Source: Hemerocallis citrina (taxonomy: Eukaryota; Streptophyta; Magnoliopsida; Asparagales; Asphodelaceae). Taken from it: a stretch of DNA of 64,000 nt. The stretch spans positions 46,928,458 to 46,992,457 of the forward strand of contig CM030365.1 of the NCBI GenBank assembly GCA_017893485.1, read 5' to 3'. The position numbers and the translations under genes were made by a program. Each line of letters starts with the position of its first letter. The stretch's first letter is position 1. A model generated the notes under the pieces. It saw only the letters and a list, made by a program, of their open reading frames with translations. It made no database searches and had not been told where the DNA came from. Below are positions 11,081 through 22,109 of the stretch, piece after piece.

Positions 11081-11810
11081 AACGCAGAGGCCCATCTATT
11101 ATGTGAGTAAGGTCCTCCGGGATGCCGAACTCCATTACCCGAAGCTGGAGAAGATGGCCCTTGCCCTGGTCATGGTGGCCCGAAAGCTCTGCCCCTGCTT
11201 CCAATCTCATTCGGTCGTCGTCCTAACCGACCAGCCCCTCAAGCAAGTTCTCCACAAGCTCGAGACCTCCGAATGCCTGATGAAGTGGTCCATCGAGCTG
11301 AGCCAACATGACATCAACTAGTAGCCAAGAACAACAATCAAGGCCCAAGCTTTGGCCGAATTCATTGTGGAGAGCACCATCCCCGACCCTTGCGAGTCAT
11401 CTATCGACCCCTTCGTCTGGACCGTTTATGTGGATGGGTCTTCTTGCACAGACGGAAGTGGGACTGGTGTTATCTTGGCCGGCTCAAATGCTTTCATCCT
11501 CCAATACTCCCTCCGCTTAAACTTCCCGGCCTCAAACAATGAAGCGGAGTATGAGGCCCTCATAGCGGGGTTCTGCATGGCTCGCAAGGCCGGGGCCAGA
11601 TGGGTCAGAGTCTTCAGTAATTCCCAACTGGTCGTCAACCAAGTGTCGGGGGACTACGAGGCGAGGGACGGGCATATGGCTAGGTACTTGGCAAAGGTGA
11701 GGGAACTTTTAGCCTTATTCGAAGATGTTCAACTCCAGCAGGTTCCTCGAAAGGAAAAGGCCAAGCGGATGCCCTCTCTAAGATCACCTCCTCGTCTCTC
11801 CAGGGTCTAG
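11081..11810 (+). pseudogene. pol: Tat RNase H and second (archaeal-type) RNase H
   Basis: 11090-11321 gives the end of the retroviral RNase H (PIYYVSKVL, VVVLTDQPLKQVL). After two stops comes a second RNase H fold: VYVDGSSCTDGSGTGVIL, NNEAEYEALIAG, and VRVFSNSQLVVNQVSGDYEA. A dual RNase H is characteristic of Tat elements. The third catalytic position is N (FSNSQL) where family members have D, so this domain is probably inactive besides being split by stops. The frame ends at 11810. Confidence 0.8.
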
Positions 11811-13160
11811 AACGGGCCGTCTTGATAGAGGTCCTTCTCAGACCAAGCATTGATGAAGACGGCCCGGAGCCAATGGAAGCCTACCCCCTAACACTTTGGG
11901 AAAACTAGATGAAGCCCCTCATCGAGTACTTCCGAGACGGAGTCCTTTCCGAAGATCCGAAAAAGGCAAGGAGGATCAGGACACGAGCTGAGCGGTACAC
12001 ACTTCTGGACGGGGTCATATACAAATGATCCTACACCCAGATCGACGGTCGACCCTATCTGAGGTGCCTCTCCCCGGAGGAAGTACTCTATGCCCTAAAG
12101 GAGGCCCATGATGGTCTATGTGGTGCGCACTTGGGAGCGAGATCCCTCGCCCGGAAACTCTTGAACTACGGCTACTTCTAGCCCACACTACTAAGTGACT
12201 CCGAGGAGTACGTCCACCAGTGCGACTACTGCCTAGAAATTTGCCCCGATCCGTCGCCTGTCCCAAGCATAACTTGCCTCCTTGGCAAGTCCAATTCCTT
12301 TCGCAATGTGGGGGACGGATTTGCTTAGACCCTTTCCTCCAGCACCAGGCCAGCTGAAGTTCCTAGTAGTAGCAATAGACTACTTCTCAAAATGGATCGA
12401 AGCCGAACCTCCTTCGACAAGCACCAAGCACAAGGTCCAGAAGTTCTTTTGGAAGAACATCGTCTGTCGGTTCGGGGTACCTCGCATCCTCGTAACCGAC
12501 AACGAACTCAGTTCACGGGAGCGACCTTTCGCGACTTTTGCACTGATCTCGGCATTCAGCAGCGGTTCTCCTCGGTAGCCCACCCTCAGTCCAATGGCCA
12601 AGCAGAGAACGCAAATCGACAAATCCTTTCTGGCTTGAAGAAGAGGCTCGACCGATCCACTAAGGGGCTGTGGGTTGAACAACTCCCGAACGTGCTCTAG
12701 AACTATCACTCCACCAAAAGAACTCCGACAGGGGAGTCCCCCTTCAACCTCACATATGGTTCTGAAGCTCTCATCCCCTTAGAGGTGGACCAGCCTTCAC
12801 CCCGACTAATAGCCTACAATGAAGCACAGAATGCGAAACAGCTTCGCAACTGCTTAGACCTTATAGACGAAGTCCACGAGAGAGCTGCAATTCGGCAAGA
12901 GAGCTACTACCATAGGATCACTCAGACTTACTATAAAAGGGTATGGCTAGCCAACCTAAGAGAGGGAAACCTAGTGCTCAGAAAGTTGTCGATCTCCGTT
13001 CCAAGTAAAAGAGGCAAGCTGGCACCCAATTGGGAATGACCATATAGGGTCTCCAGAGTCGTTCGCCCGGGTGCATATCAACTCGAAGACCCTGGGGGCA
13101 GGAAGAAACCTGAGGACATGGAACGCGGAGTACTTGATGAAGTACTGAGAGGGTGTCTAA
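11811..13160 (+). pseudogene. pol: Tat integrase
   Basis: Zinc-binding HHCC region at about 12090-12240 (EAHDGLCGAHLGARSL, then VHQCDYCLEI, with one stop between). Core: WGTDLL (first D), LVVAIDYFSKWIEAEP, RILVTDNE (second D), a frameshift near 12510, then HPQSNGQAENANRQIL (catalytic E). C-terminal part: LPNVL, stop, TPTGESPFNLTYGSEALIPLEV, then RQESYYHRITQTYYKRV and EGNLVLRKL to about 13160. No chromodomain is present, as expected for Tat. The C-terminal part is clearly homologous to the minus-strand remnant at 54330-54735. Confidence 0.85.
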
Positions 13161-13397
13161 ACACCACTCCAAGCAACTTCCCCAAGAGCGCTCCAGAAGA
13201 CGTGTCTGAAGTCCTTACTTGTATTACTTTTTGTCAAAGTGTAAAGATGGCTCGCAACTCAGAAGCAGCCGCCTAGTTGTTCTCAATAAAAAGAAATCTT
13301 TCCCCACAAGTTCTTTATCTTTTGAGTAATCTGACTCTACTTCTCAAGTTTTCTATTTTTTGGTAGTCTAACTCTACTTACAAATTTTTTTTTTCGT
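13161..13397. other. Tat post-pol spacer
   Basis: Short AT-rich spacer after the integrase remnant, with an AATAAA-like signal (13286-13291). No coding sequence. Confidence 0.4.
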
Positions 13398-13860
13398 TAA
13401 AACGACATGCCTGGAGTCCAACACTTGGTTCGACTACAATTCAACTACTTGCTTCTAAGCGAGTATGAAGCAGATCACCATTTAGAATTTCTCCTACGGC
13501 TGTTGATATTTTCTAAATGACACGCTTGGAGTCTAACACTTGGTTTGACCCCAATTCAACTACTTGCTTCTAAGCGAGTGCGAAGCGGATCACCATTCGG
13601 AATTGCTCCTACAGCATTGACATTTTCTAAACGTCGCGCTTGGTGTCCAATACTTGGTTCGAATCTGCTTCAACTACTTGCTTCTAAGTGAGTACGAAGC
13701 AAATCACCATTCGGAATTGCTTTTACAGCCGTTGGTACTCTCTAAACGACAAGTTCGGAGTCCAACACTTGGTTCGACGCAACTCCTGCTACTCACAAAT
13801 GAGTAAGTACAAAGCCTCCCCCCATTCGGAACTGCTCCTGCAACTGATGGCAACTACAAA
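13398..13860 (+). repeat. 115-bp tandem repeat downstream of Tat pol
   Basis: Four units with starts of the CACTTGG block at about 13421, 13536, 13650 and 13765 (spacing 114-115). Each unit contains a small stem-loop: ACTTGC...GCGAGT in units 1 and 2, ACTTGC...GTGAGT in unit 3, ACTCA...TGAGT in unit 4. A diverged repeat of about 105 bp with ACTTGC...GCAAGT occupies the same position in the minus-strand Tat element (40293-41053). Confidence 0.75.
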
Positions 13861-14433
13861 TGCCCCTATTATACTCTTCACGAGTGCAAGACGTAGTTCT
13901 GACAGTGCTTCCCTCGGATCACGGTCGAAGACGAGCAATTTCCGTCTCGAGCTTAACAATTTGTTCCTTAAGTGAGTTGTCCGTCACCTTTATTTTCAAG
14001 TGTGGCAGTCGCGCCGAGCCTGCATCGCGAGAGCTATCGGCGATTGTCCGCCGGAGATGAGCAACCTCCATGCTTTTGTCGACAGTGACCTTCTTCAGCT
14101 CGTCCCTCTCTGCTGTCACCTTGGTCAGTGAATGTCGAAGGCACCTAAGTCTCAAGCCGAGGTTGACAGCCATCGACAAACCTACATCATCGCCTTCGGG
14201 GGTCGTCTCACTGAGCCTCTCTTCTAGTCACCTGATCTCGAGGTCTCGATGGGCTAAGACCAATCTCAGGTGATTCCGCTCGCGTTCCGCTTTGCAAAGC
14301 TGCCACTCTACTTTGCGAAGCCGCTCTCGGCTCCTAGCAAGGCCCAACCTTGTCGCCCCTAGACCAACTTAGGGATGGGGCACCTCGGCCACCCGAGGCT
14401 CTTCGGCGAGTGGCATCACTTCGACAATCTGAA
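13861..14433 (-). pseudogene. Antisense coiled-coil coding segment (second part) of Tat
   Basis: Minus-strand frame from about 14433, preceded by a possible acceptor TTTTCAG, to about 13861. Highly charged heptad-like sequence (AERDELKKVTVDKSMEVAHL, then LKEQIVKLETEIARLRP) with stops near 14370 and 14230. It lies downstream of the main antisense ORF and may be its last exon or a second antisense gene. Function unknown; it resembles the long coiled-coil tails of antisense proteins in Tat-lineage elements. Confidence 0.55.
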
Positions 14434-14444
14434 AAGGCCAAGTC

Positions 14445-14555
14445 AAACTGCAATGAACACTTAGCCAAAAACTTCAAACAAATTGCAGTGAACACTTAGC
14501 CAAAAATTTCAAACAAACCGTTGTGAACACTAAGCCAAAAATTTCAAAAAGTTTT
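14445..14555. repeat. Triplicated repeat of about 37 bp
   Basis: Three copies of GTGAACACTTAGCCAAAAA followed by TTTCAAACAAA, between the two antisense coding blocks. Possibly part of an intron on the minus strand. Confidence 0.6.
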
Positions 14556-14657
14556 TTATTTCATTGAAATTCAGAAAGATACATGCGGTGGCCAGTCCGC
14601 GATTAGGCGATACATTGCTGATCTAAAATTTAAAAAATTACAAGTCAAGGCCTGACC

Positions 14658-16552
14658 TCATTGTTGTGGCTGCCCGTCGCTATCAGACTTCTCCGGAGCG
14701 GCGACGATCGCTATGGGTGTAACCTCGGAGCTAGGCTCGCTGCCGACGATCTCGACTTTGGCATCCACGTTGTCATCCCCTTCCTCGTCCTCGTCTGATT
14801 CTTCGTCGAAGCCCGGGACATGGTCGGGAAGAGGCGCCACCCGGAACAGTCGATCTCGGTAAAATATTCTGTCACTTGCTCGATGGCGCGGGCATAAGCC
14901 TTATCCATATTGGCTGCAAGGAACCTTTGAGCCTTCTCCATGGTCGCAGCTTTGGCCTCTTTTGCGGCAGCGACCTTGGCAGCTTCGACAGCTTCTTCCT
15001 GCTGCTTCGCCGCCGACTCCTTCTGTCGAAGCAGATCGGCCTCAAGCTTCTTCACGAGGCCGTCGAGGTACTCCATCCTCTTTGTCTTCCCGTCCGCCTT
15101 GACCCTCAGCTTGTCAAACTCGTTGGCGATCCGAGCTTTCTCCTCCCGAGCTCTGTCCACCTCCTTCTTCAGCTCCTTTTCAAGTTTGGTTATCTTCTCC
15201 ATAAGATGACCGAAGTGATAGGTTATCTGTGGAAGGAAAATAAGTTAGCATGAAAACCAAGAAAATACAAGTATGCAACTAGCAAAACTGCACTACTTAC
15301 CGACACTGCTACTCGAGCGATCTCGAGGGCATCATCCCCAACTCCGCCGACGTCCATGGCGGCACGATCCTTCGGCGTCGCTAGATGCTTGACAGCCTAC
15401 ATGCTCGACGACGAGTCACCGAGAAACCCATCGAGCTTCCGGACCTGCTAGTCTACGACAAAAATCTTCTTGTGTTCCTCGGTCAGGAACACTTTGCCCT
15501 CGGCCGTCAACGGAGCCGCCTCCATCCCCAAAGCGACCACCATTGGGAACTCGCCTGCCTCGGTGGAGGCCGAAGTAGTTGTCGTCATCATCACCCTTGG
15601 GGCCACAGTGGCCGACGCCGATGCTTCTTCGATGGCGCTGGCGACCATTTTCGACCTCAGGGAAGTCACCTTTGAGACGACCCTCTTCCGCTTCCTCGGA
15701 GCCTTGCTGCCTGAAAGCCGCCCTCTGAGCCATCATGGCTTCGTAGTCCATGGTTTTTGCACCAGAAGAAAATGTGATTTAATGCAAGTAAAAACCGAAC
15801 GAAAAAAGCAAGACAAAAGAGGAAAACCGCATACTAGGGTCTATGCGGCTGAGCCCTCCCTGTATAGCACCTCCTCTGTCAGGTCCCTCCAATCGAACTT
15901 CAGTCGATCGAGGAGAACCTAAACCATGTCTTCTTCATTGGGGTAGAGCACCGGAAGCTCCTTTGCCCTCTTCGTCACTTCTTCGATCCAGTCCGAGGGA
16001 ATACACCCCGGCTCACGACTCCGGATGATGAAGTACTTGTATCGCCAATGCTTTATCGAGTCGGGACAGCTGATGAGCCGAGCACCATGCCTCGGGGCCA
16101 GGTAGAACCAGAACTCCGACTTCTGCTGCTGGTGAAGTTGGTATAGTGTCCGAAGCACCCTTAGATCCGACTCGATCTCTGCCGCCTGGCAATGGAGGAT
16201 GAACCCGTTGATCACCCTCCACCCGTTCGGCATGAGCTAAATAGGGGCTGATCTCGAACCATCGCAGAACTTGGATAGGTCTCCCTCGCGGCGTTCTCCT
16301 CAAAACTCTGCCCCCTTCGTAACTATTCGTTTGGCGTGTTCCTCCGGAAGTACCCGAACTCTATGGAGTCCGGTCAGAATACCCAGCAATCTCCTGAACT
16401 CCCCCATCCTACTCGGGTTCTCCACTGTGGTCTCTACGACCACCAAAGAACGTGCTTCGATGCCTTTGCCCTTGTCGATGAGAGAAACCTGGCTCGGAGA
16501 CGGCTCATCAGCAGCGGGGGAAGGGCTCTGAACTCGGGGGAAGGCTAGACAT
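14658..16552 (-). pseudogene. Antisense ORF of Tat element (putative gypsy-type transposon protein, PF04195-like)
   Basis: Antisense to the element, between pol and the 3' LTR. A start codon at 16552-16550 opens MSSLPPSSEPFP; the reading then shifts. A folded N-terminal region at 16233-15919 (GWRVINGFILHC, SEFWFYLAPR, WRYKYFIIRS, PSDWIEEVTKRAKELPVL) resembles the plant family known as putative gypsy type transposon. It is followed by a low-complexity Ala/Thr/Ser stretch (15669-15440), a long coiled coil (15202-14880, rich in KEL, AREE, EAVEAAKVAAAKEAKAA) and an acidic tail (DEESDEDEEGDD) ending QPQQ-stop near 14660. A 74-bp GT-AG intron lies at 15300-15227. Several stops and frameshifts make it a pseudogene here. 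Function is not established. Confidence 0.65.
15227..15300 (-). other. Probable intron of the antisense gene
   Basis: Minus strand: GTCG|GTAAGTAGTGCAG ... TTCCTTCCACAG|ATAACC. Donor and acceptor are near consensus, the length is 74 bp, and it separates two coding blocks of the same antisense gene. Confidence 0.65.
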
Positions 16553-16699
16553 TTGCTAAAAAATAAACTAAGTGTTGAGTTACCATGAAGTGACTGCTAC
16601 GGTCGGAAAGATCACCGGAGAACGGTCAGTTGCCGCCTGAAGCTCCCGTTAGTAAAAACTTGTTGCCTGAGTAAAAATTTGAGAAATGAACAAGTGAAG

Positions 16700-16714
16700 A
16701 GGGGGGGGGGGGGG
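16700..16714. repeat. G homopolymer
   Basis: About 14 consecutive G between the antisense TATA box and start codon; a length-unstable, sequencing-prone tract. Confidence 0.8.
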
Positions 16715-16720
16715 TGAAGA

Positions 16721-16730
16721 TTTATAGGAT
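16721..16730 (-). promoter_or_regulatory. TATA box of the antisense gene
   Basis: ATCCTATAAA on the minus strand, about 170 bp upstream of the antisense start codon at 16552. Its position suggests the antisense gene has its own promoter. Confidence 0.5.
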
Positions 16731-16897
16731 CCGCATGCAAATTGAGACTAATGGGCCTCAAGAACTTAAGAGGCAGGCCCATTTACCGTAAAATGACAAG
16801 AAACTCGAGATGCGCTTGACTGGTCAACGGTCAAACAGTCAACGTGCCACGTGTCTTTGACTAGTTGTTGGTGAATCATCAACAGGCCACATGCATT

Positions 16898-17866
16898 TCT
16901 TGGACTTCGGCACGCCTCGCCGAGCGTTCTTGCCACCGATGCTCAAACTTGAGAAAAACATCTCACATTGGACTTCGGCACGCCTCGCCGAGCGTTCTTG
17001 CCACCGACGCTCAAACGTGAGAAAAACATCTCACATTGGACTTCGGCATGCCTAGCCGAGCGTTCTTGCCACCGATGGTCAAACGTGAGAAAAACATCTC
17101 ACATTGGACTTCGGCACGCCTCGCCGAGCGTTCTTTCCACTGACGCTCAAACGTGAGAAAAACATCTCACATTGGACTTCGGCACGCCTAGCCGAGCATT
17201 CTTGCCACCGACGCTCAAACGTGAGAAAAACATCTCACATTGGACTTCGGCACTCCTCACCGAGCATTCTTGCCACTGACACTCAAGCGTGAGAAAAATA
17301 TCTCACTTGGACTTCGGCATGTCTCGCCGAGCATTCTTGCCACCGACGCTCAAACGTGAGAAAAATATCTCACTTGGACTTCGGCACGCCTAGCCGAGCG
17401 TTCTTGCCACCGACGCTCAAACGTGAGAAAAATATCTCACTTGGACTTCGGCACGCCTCGCTGAGCGTTCTTGCCACCGACGCTCAAATGTGAGAAAAAT
17501 ATCTCACTTGGACTTCGACACGCCTAGCTGAGCATTCTTGCCATTGACGCTCAAACGTAAGAAAAATATCTCACTTGGACTTTGGCACGCCTCGCCGAGC
17601 GTTCTTGCCACCGACGCTTAAACGTGAGAAAATTATCTCACTTGGACTTCGGCACGCCTAGCCGAGCGTTCTTGCGACCGACTCTCAAACGTGAGAAAAA
17701 TATCTCACTTGGACTTCGGCATGCCTCGCCGAGCGTTCTTGCCACCGACGCTCAAATGTGAGAAAAATATCTCACTTGGACTTTGGCACGCCCCGCCGAG
17801 CGTTCTTGCCACCGACGCTCAAACGTGAGAAAATTATCCCACTTGGACTTTGGCATGCCTCGCCGA
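16898..17866. repeat. 66-68-bp minisatellite in Tat 3' UTR
   Basis: About fifteen units with the core CTTCGGCACGCCTCGCCGAG, then CGTTCTTGCCACCGACGCTC and AAACGTGAGAAAAA. The first units contain acatctcacattgg (68 bp), the later ones atatctcacttgg (66-67 bp), so two sub-types form adjacent blocks. Tandem repeats in the hypervariable 3' UTR of Tat/Ogre-type elements are known and can seed satellites. Confidence 0.9.
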
Positions 17867-18477
17867 ACCCCTTCAACACATGTCGTCATCTCGAAGCACC
17901 GCTAGACCTCGGCAATGAATTCTGAACCCACCTCGACTTCGGCCTCTTTCCTAACACGTATCAGCTCACCGAGGTAGTTGATGGGGGTCGGCAACCGTTG
18001 CCTAGAGTTCTTGCCACCGGCCCCCCCAAACAAGAGGAAATATGCCTTTGTACCACTCAAGCCGTTGGATCACCCCGAAACTCGCACGACAATCTGATCA
18101 ACGTCTCAGATTGATCCACGTCAGCGAGTGTTAGTTCACCATTCGATCATCCAGATTTTCACGCCCAAGGCTGATGGACGATCCAGATTGTGCCACGTCA
18201 TAATTGGGTAATTAAAATTATATTTTATTTATTAATTCGAATTATTTTTTTAAAATTGCAAAAAATGATTAAAAATATGGGAAAAATAATTATAAATTCG
18301 GGGGAACATTTTTGAGCCCCTGGGTAAGTAATTGTTGGTTGGAATGATTAATTAGTGCTCCCGAAGAGCAAATCATCGTTTTGCAAAATTGAATAAATGG
18401 TTCGAAAAAATAATATAAAATTGGAAAAAATCACCAAAAATACAGAAGGGCCTGAGAGCAAACTTGGGCACATTACT
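17867..18477 (+). other. Unique 3' UTR of the Tat element
   Basis: Continues from the minisatellite with related CGACTTCGG and TTCTTGCCACCGG remnants, then becomes AT-rich. No coding sequence was seen. It ends at the TSD ttact (18473-18477) of the solo LTR. Confidence 0.7.
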
Positions 18478-18836
18478 TGTAGCGCCCCGATTTCCAATAC
18501 CGGGAAACCGTGACACGAGCCAAGACCTTTTCTTCAATTAGTCACAATACACAGAAAAACAGGAGAATTTAAAACTTTTTATTCAATACACAAAGTGTTA
18601 CAAGTCTAAATATTGTACAACTGTAATACCTTACAATAGAGTTACAATATTTCCTTTACATTTCTAAGTATTACAACCTTCAACATCTTACATCAGAGTA
18701 CTTCTCAACTAATGCATAATCAATACATATACTGCAGCGGAACTAAACATAACACTGACTCCTTGCTTTCCTTGCCTTGAGTCCTCCTGAATTTCGCCTT
18801 TGTACTTCGGCGATCCAGTACCTATGGAAGTGGGGA

Positions 18837-18854
18837 CGTCAGTATTCACTGACG
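18837..18854 (-). promoter_or_regulatory. U5 stem-loop of LTR C (solo copy)
   Basis: CGTCAGT / ACTGACG, identical to that at 1545-1562, with the downstream CCTATGGAAG (acceptor-like on the minus strand). Confidence 0.55.
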
Positions 18855-19184
18855 CTTAAAGGCTGATCATATAGCAGCGAATCTTCCAAACAATATACAC
18901 AATATAGCAATGGTGTTGGTGTAGTTTAAGTGTACGTGAGTGCTATGACTAGACTCTAATGCGATATTTAAGTAGAACTAGAATGCTTCCTCGCATTATG
19001 AATTCTAATTATACATAACCCGTTCCTGACAGCCACACGTGGCTAATGAGGTTGCAGATGTGGTCATGTCCCACTAATGCAGTTCGCCAGTGGTGTCTAT
19101 ATTTCCCACTGCGACCAGGTCAACCGGACCTCTCTCAAAACAGATGGACCCAATGTATTGGGTGTTACAACAAAATCAAACTAT

Positions 19185-19280
19185 AGGGTTTCGCAAGCGC
19201 AGGGTAGCGCAAAGCCTACCCTGTGGCACCCTCTGGGGTATCGCAAGCACAGGACTGCACAATGCATCCTGTGGCACCCC
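19185..19280 (-). repeat. Twin hairpin modules M1+M2 (solo LTR, first pair)
   Basis: M1 19185-19232 (loop cgcaaagc), M2 19235-19280. Changes fall in loops and linkers; the stems are kept. Confidence 0.7.
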
Positions 19281-19669
19281 CAGCCACGGTACTTCAGGAA
19301 TTAACAGCGCGAGATACGTAACCCGTGTCCTCAACCTGTGAGATGGCACCGTACGTATCCCTTTGACGGGACGCTTCCTATTCTAATGTCAGCAAGTCTC
19401 CGAAAGCAACATGCAGTCCCATACTACATGCGACTCCATCTCAAGCCGTTTCTCCATATATAGGGATTTGAACCCGCGTTATGAACTTCTAATTGTACAC
19501 AACCTGTTCCTGACACCTACACGTGACTCGCGAGGCTGCAGATGTGGTCATGTGCCACTGTTGCATTTCGCCCGTGGTGTCTATGTTCGCCACCGCGACC
19601 TGGCTAACCGGACCTCACTCAAAATAGACGAACCCAATGTATCGGGCATCATTCCAAAAATCACACTAT

Positions 19670-19765
19670 AGGGTTTCGCAATCGCAGGGTAGCGCAAAGC
19701 CTACCCTGTGGCACCCTCTGGGGTATCGCAAGCGCAGGACTGCATAATGCATCCTGTGGCACCCC
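19670..19765 (-). repeat. Twin hairpin modules M1+M2 (solo LTR, second pair)
   Basis: M1 19670-19717 (linker TTCGCAATCG, loop cgcaaagc), M2 19720-19765 (loop taa). Stems are kept. Confidence 0.7.
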
Positions 19766-21429
19766 TAGCCACGGTACTTCAGGAATTAACAGCGCGAGAT
19801 ACGCAACCCGTGTCCTCAACTTGTGAGACAGCACCGTACGTATCCCTTTGACGGGAAGGTACAATTCAGTACACCACCTATGATCTGCCTCAAGGGACGA
19901 GTTAGTGTAAGGGGCCCCCTACCACTGACTCCTCTCTCCCGGCAAAAGGGTTTAAATAAACTGATCCTTGTAAGTCACTATCCTAATGATGTCCCTGACT
20001 CGAACAATCCTAGGGATGACGATATTATAACACAACGTGCTAGGCCTTAAATTAGGCTTCGCAAGACAACTCTACTAGGCCGCTCAACCTAGATTTACCA
20101 GAATCCCTCAGGACCCGGTTCGTGGCTCATCGATCCAAGACTTTGGCCGTGCGAATATACATGCACGCCGCTTCCCTAGACTTGGATTCCGTCTATACTC
20201 CAGTCCTCGACTAACCTACCCTGGTTAAGATTCGACGGTACACAAGGAGTGACTCCTCCACAGTTCCTTAGGGTAAGAACATATGTCTTGATGGTCGATA
20301 GCCCTTAGGGTGGTAACATCACCCTAGACGAGCGCAACGAACTGTGTACTAGCTAACAAGCTATACACGAGTAACAACCACATACGAGCAAATAAGCTAC
20401 GTATGAAACGATAACTACCTACGAGCCAGGCGGGCCTCGTAGGAGATAACCACGTACATACCAGCCAAATAAGCCGCGTATGAGACCCACAGCTACGCAC
20501 GGGCCGGTCGGGCCGCGTACGAGCACAACCGTGTGCAAACAACCATACAGGTAATCAATCCTAGAAGCAACCAAACGTGCTTACTAACAAACTTAATCTT
20601 CTATTATTAGAAGCAACAAAAGAATCTACTAGTAGTCTATGATCGGTATTGTACTAGGGAAGAACCGAAGGCGACAAAACGGCCTTTATCGGACTAACTA
20701 TCCCTAGTGGTCTTCCCAATCCTTATTACTTCAACCTATAGCGCCTTAAGTATGGCATACAATCACAAGCATCTTCCTATGACAATTTAATCATATAACA
20801 CAACCACCATGATATTCCTATGTATGAATGTGATTAATGCTTATGCTCACATCGAGCTCAAGCATGAAAATCACTTACGACCTAGACATGAAGTCCACTA
20901 TAGTCAAGCGTAAATTGAGCATGAAAGCCTACTACTTATCATAACCAACCACCACAACCCAACTAGTATAAACAAGCAACATTCCAAGACATAGTAGGTA
21001 TTCTAACATTACTCCTACAACGTTCTAAGCATGTATTTAAACTTTAGCATGATATAGAACACAATCCTAAAATCACTACACTAACCATGGATAGTTCCTT
21101 TACTCTAAGCATGAATATCATAGTATGATATCATTAATTTAACATGATTAATAATTAGCATGATGCCTACTTACTTAGCATGAATAATGATTACGCATGA
21201 TCGCCTACTAACATAGCATGAACAAATACTTATCTAAGCATGGGTATCATGTACACATGAATATTCATCTAAACTAGCATGGCATACAACTTAATTACCA
21301 TTAAGCTAGCATGGCAAAGATCTTACTTACAATTACGACTAGCATGGTATATCACTTACCTATAATTAAACTAGCATGGTATATCACATACCTACAATTA
21401 ACTAGCATGGTATATCACTTTATCATGGA

Positions 21430-21830
21430 TCCTACAACATTCTAGGCACAATAAAATTAATCCAAACATGGTAGGAAACTCTTAGATTGATTCCTACAAC
21501 ATCCTAAGTATAAATAGAATAATCTAAGCATGGTAGGAAACTCTTAGATTGATTCCTACAACATTCTAAGTATAAATAGAATAATCTAAACATGGTAGGA
21601 ATTTTAAATTTAATCCTACAACATCCTAAGCATGAATAGGCTAATCTAAACATGGTAGGAAACTTTTAGATTGATTCCTACAACATTCTAAGCATAAATA
21701 AATTATTAAACATGATAGGAAACTTTAGGAATGAATCCTACAATGTTGTTAAGCACAAATAAGTGAATCTAAGTATGGTAGGAAACCCTAGAATTTGTCC
21801 CACAACATTCTAACATCATTAAGCATGCTA
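21430..21830. repeat. Tandem array of about 60 bp in solo LTR C
   Basis: Units with ATGGTAGGAAACTCTTAGAT and TCCTACAACATTCTAAG, homologous to the 62-bp array at 4230-4880. Confidence 0.65.
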
Positions 21831-22109
21831 GATATTTTTCGAATCAATCATACAACTAACTAAGCATGAAACATGATAGGATATTTTGAGAAGAAATCCT
21901 ACAACCTTGTTAAACATAAAGCATGATGGGATATGTTTTAGAAATAATCCTACAATTTTCTAAACATAAGCATGATAGAACTTCTTTAGAAAACATCCTA
22001 CAATATTTTAAGTCCAAAACATGATAGGAATATTTTTATAAACAATCCCTACAACATTCTAAACATAAAGTATGATAGAACTTCTTTAGAAAACATCCTA
22101 CAATATTTT

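Noticed and set aside
16898..17866. Regularly spaced repeats resembling a CRISPR array
   Set aside because: Units are contiguous, the spacers are repeats too, and the context is a plant retrotransposon 3' UTR.
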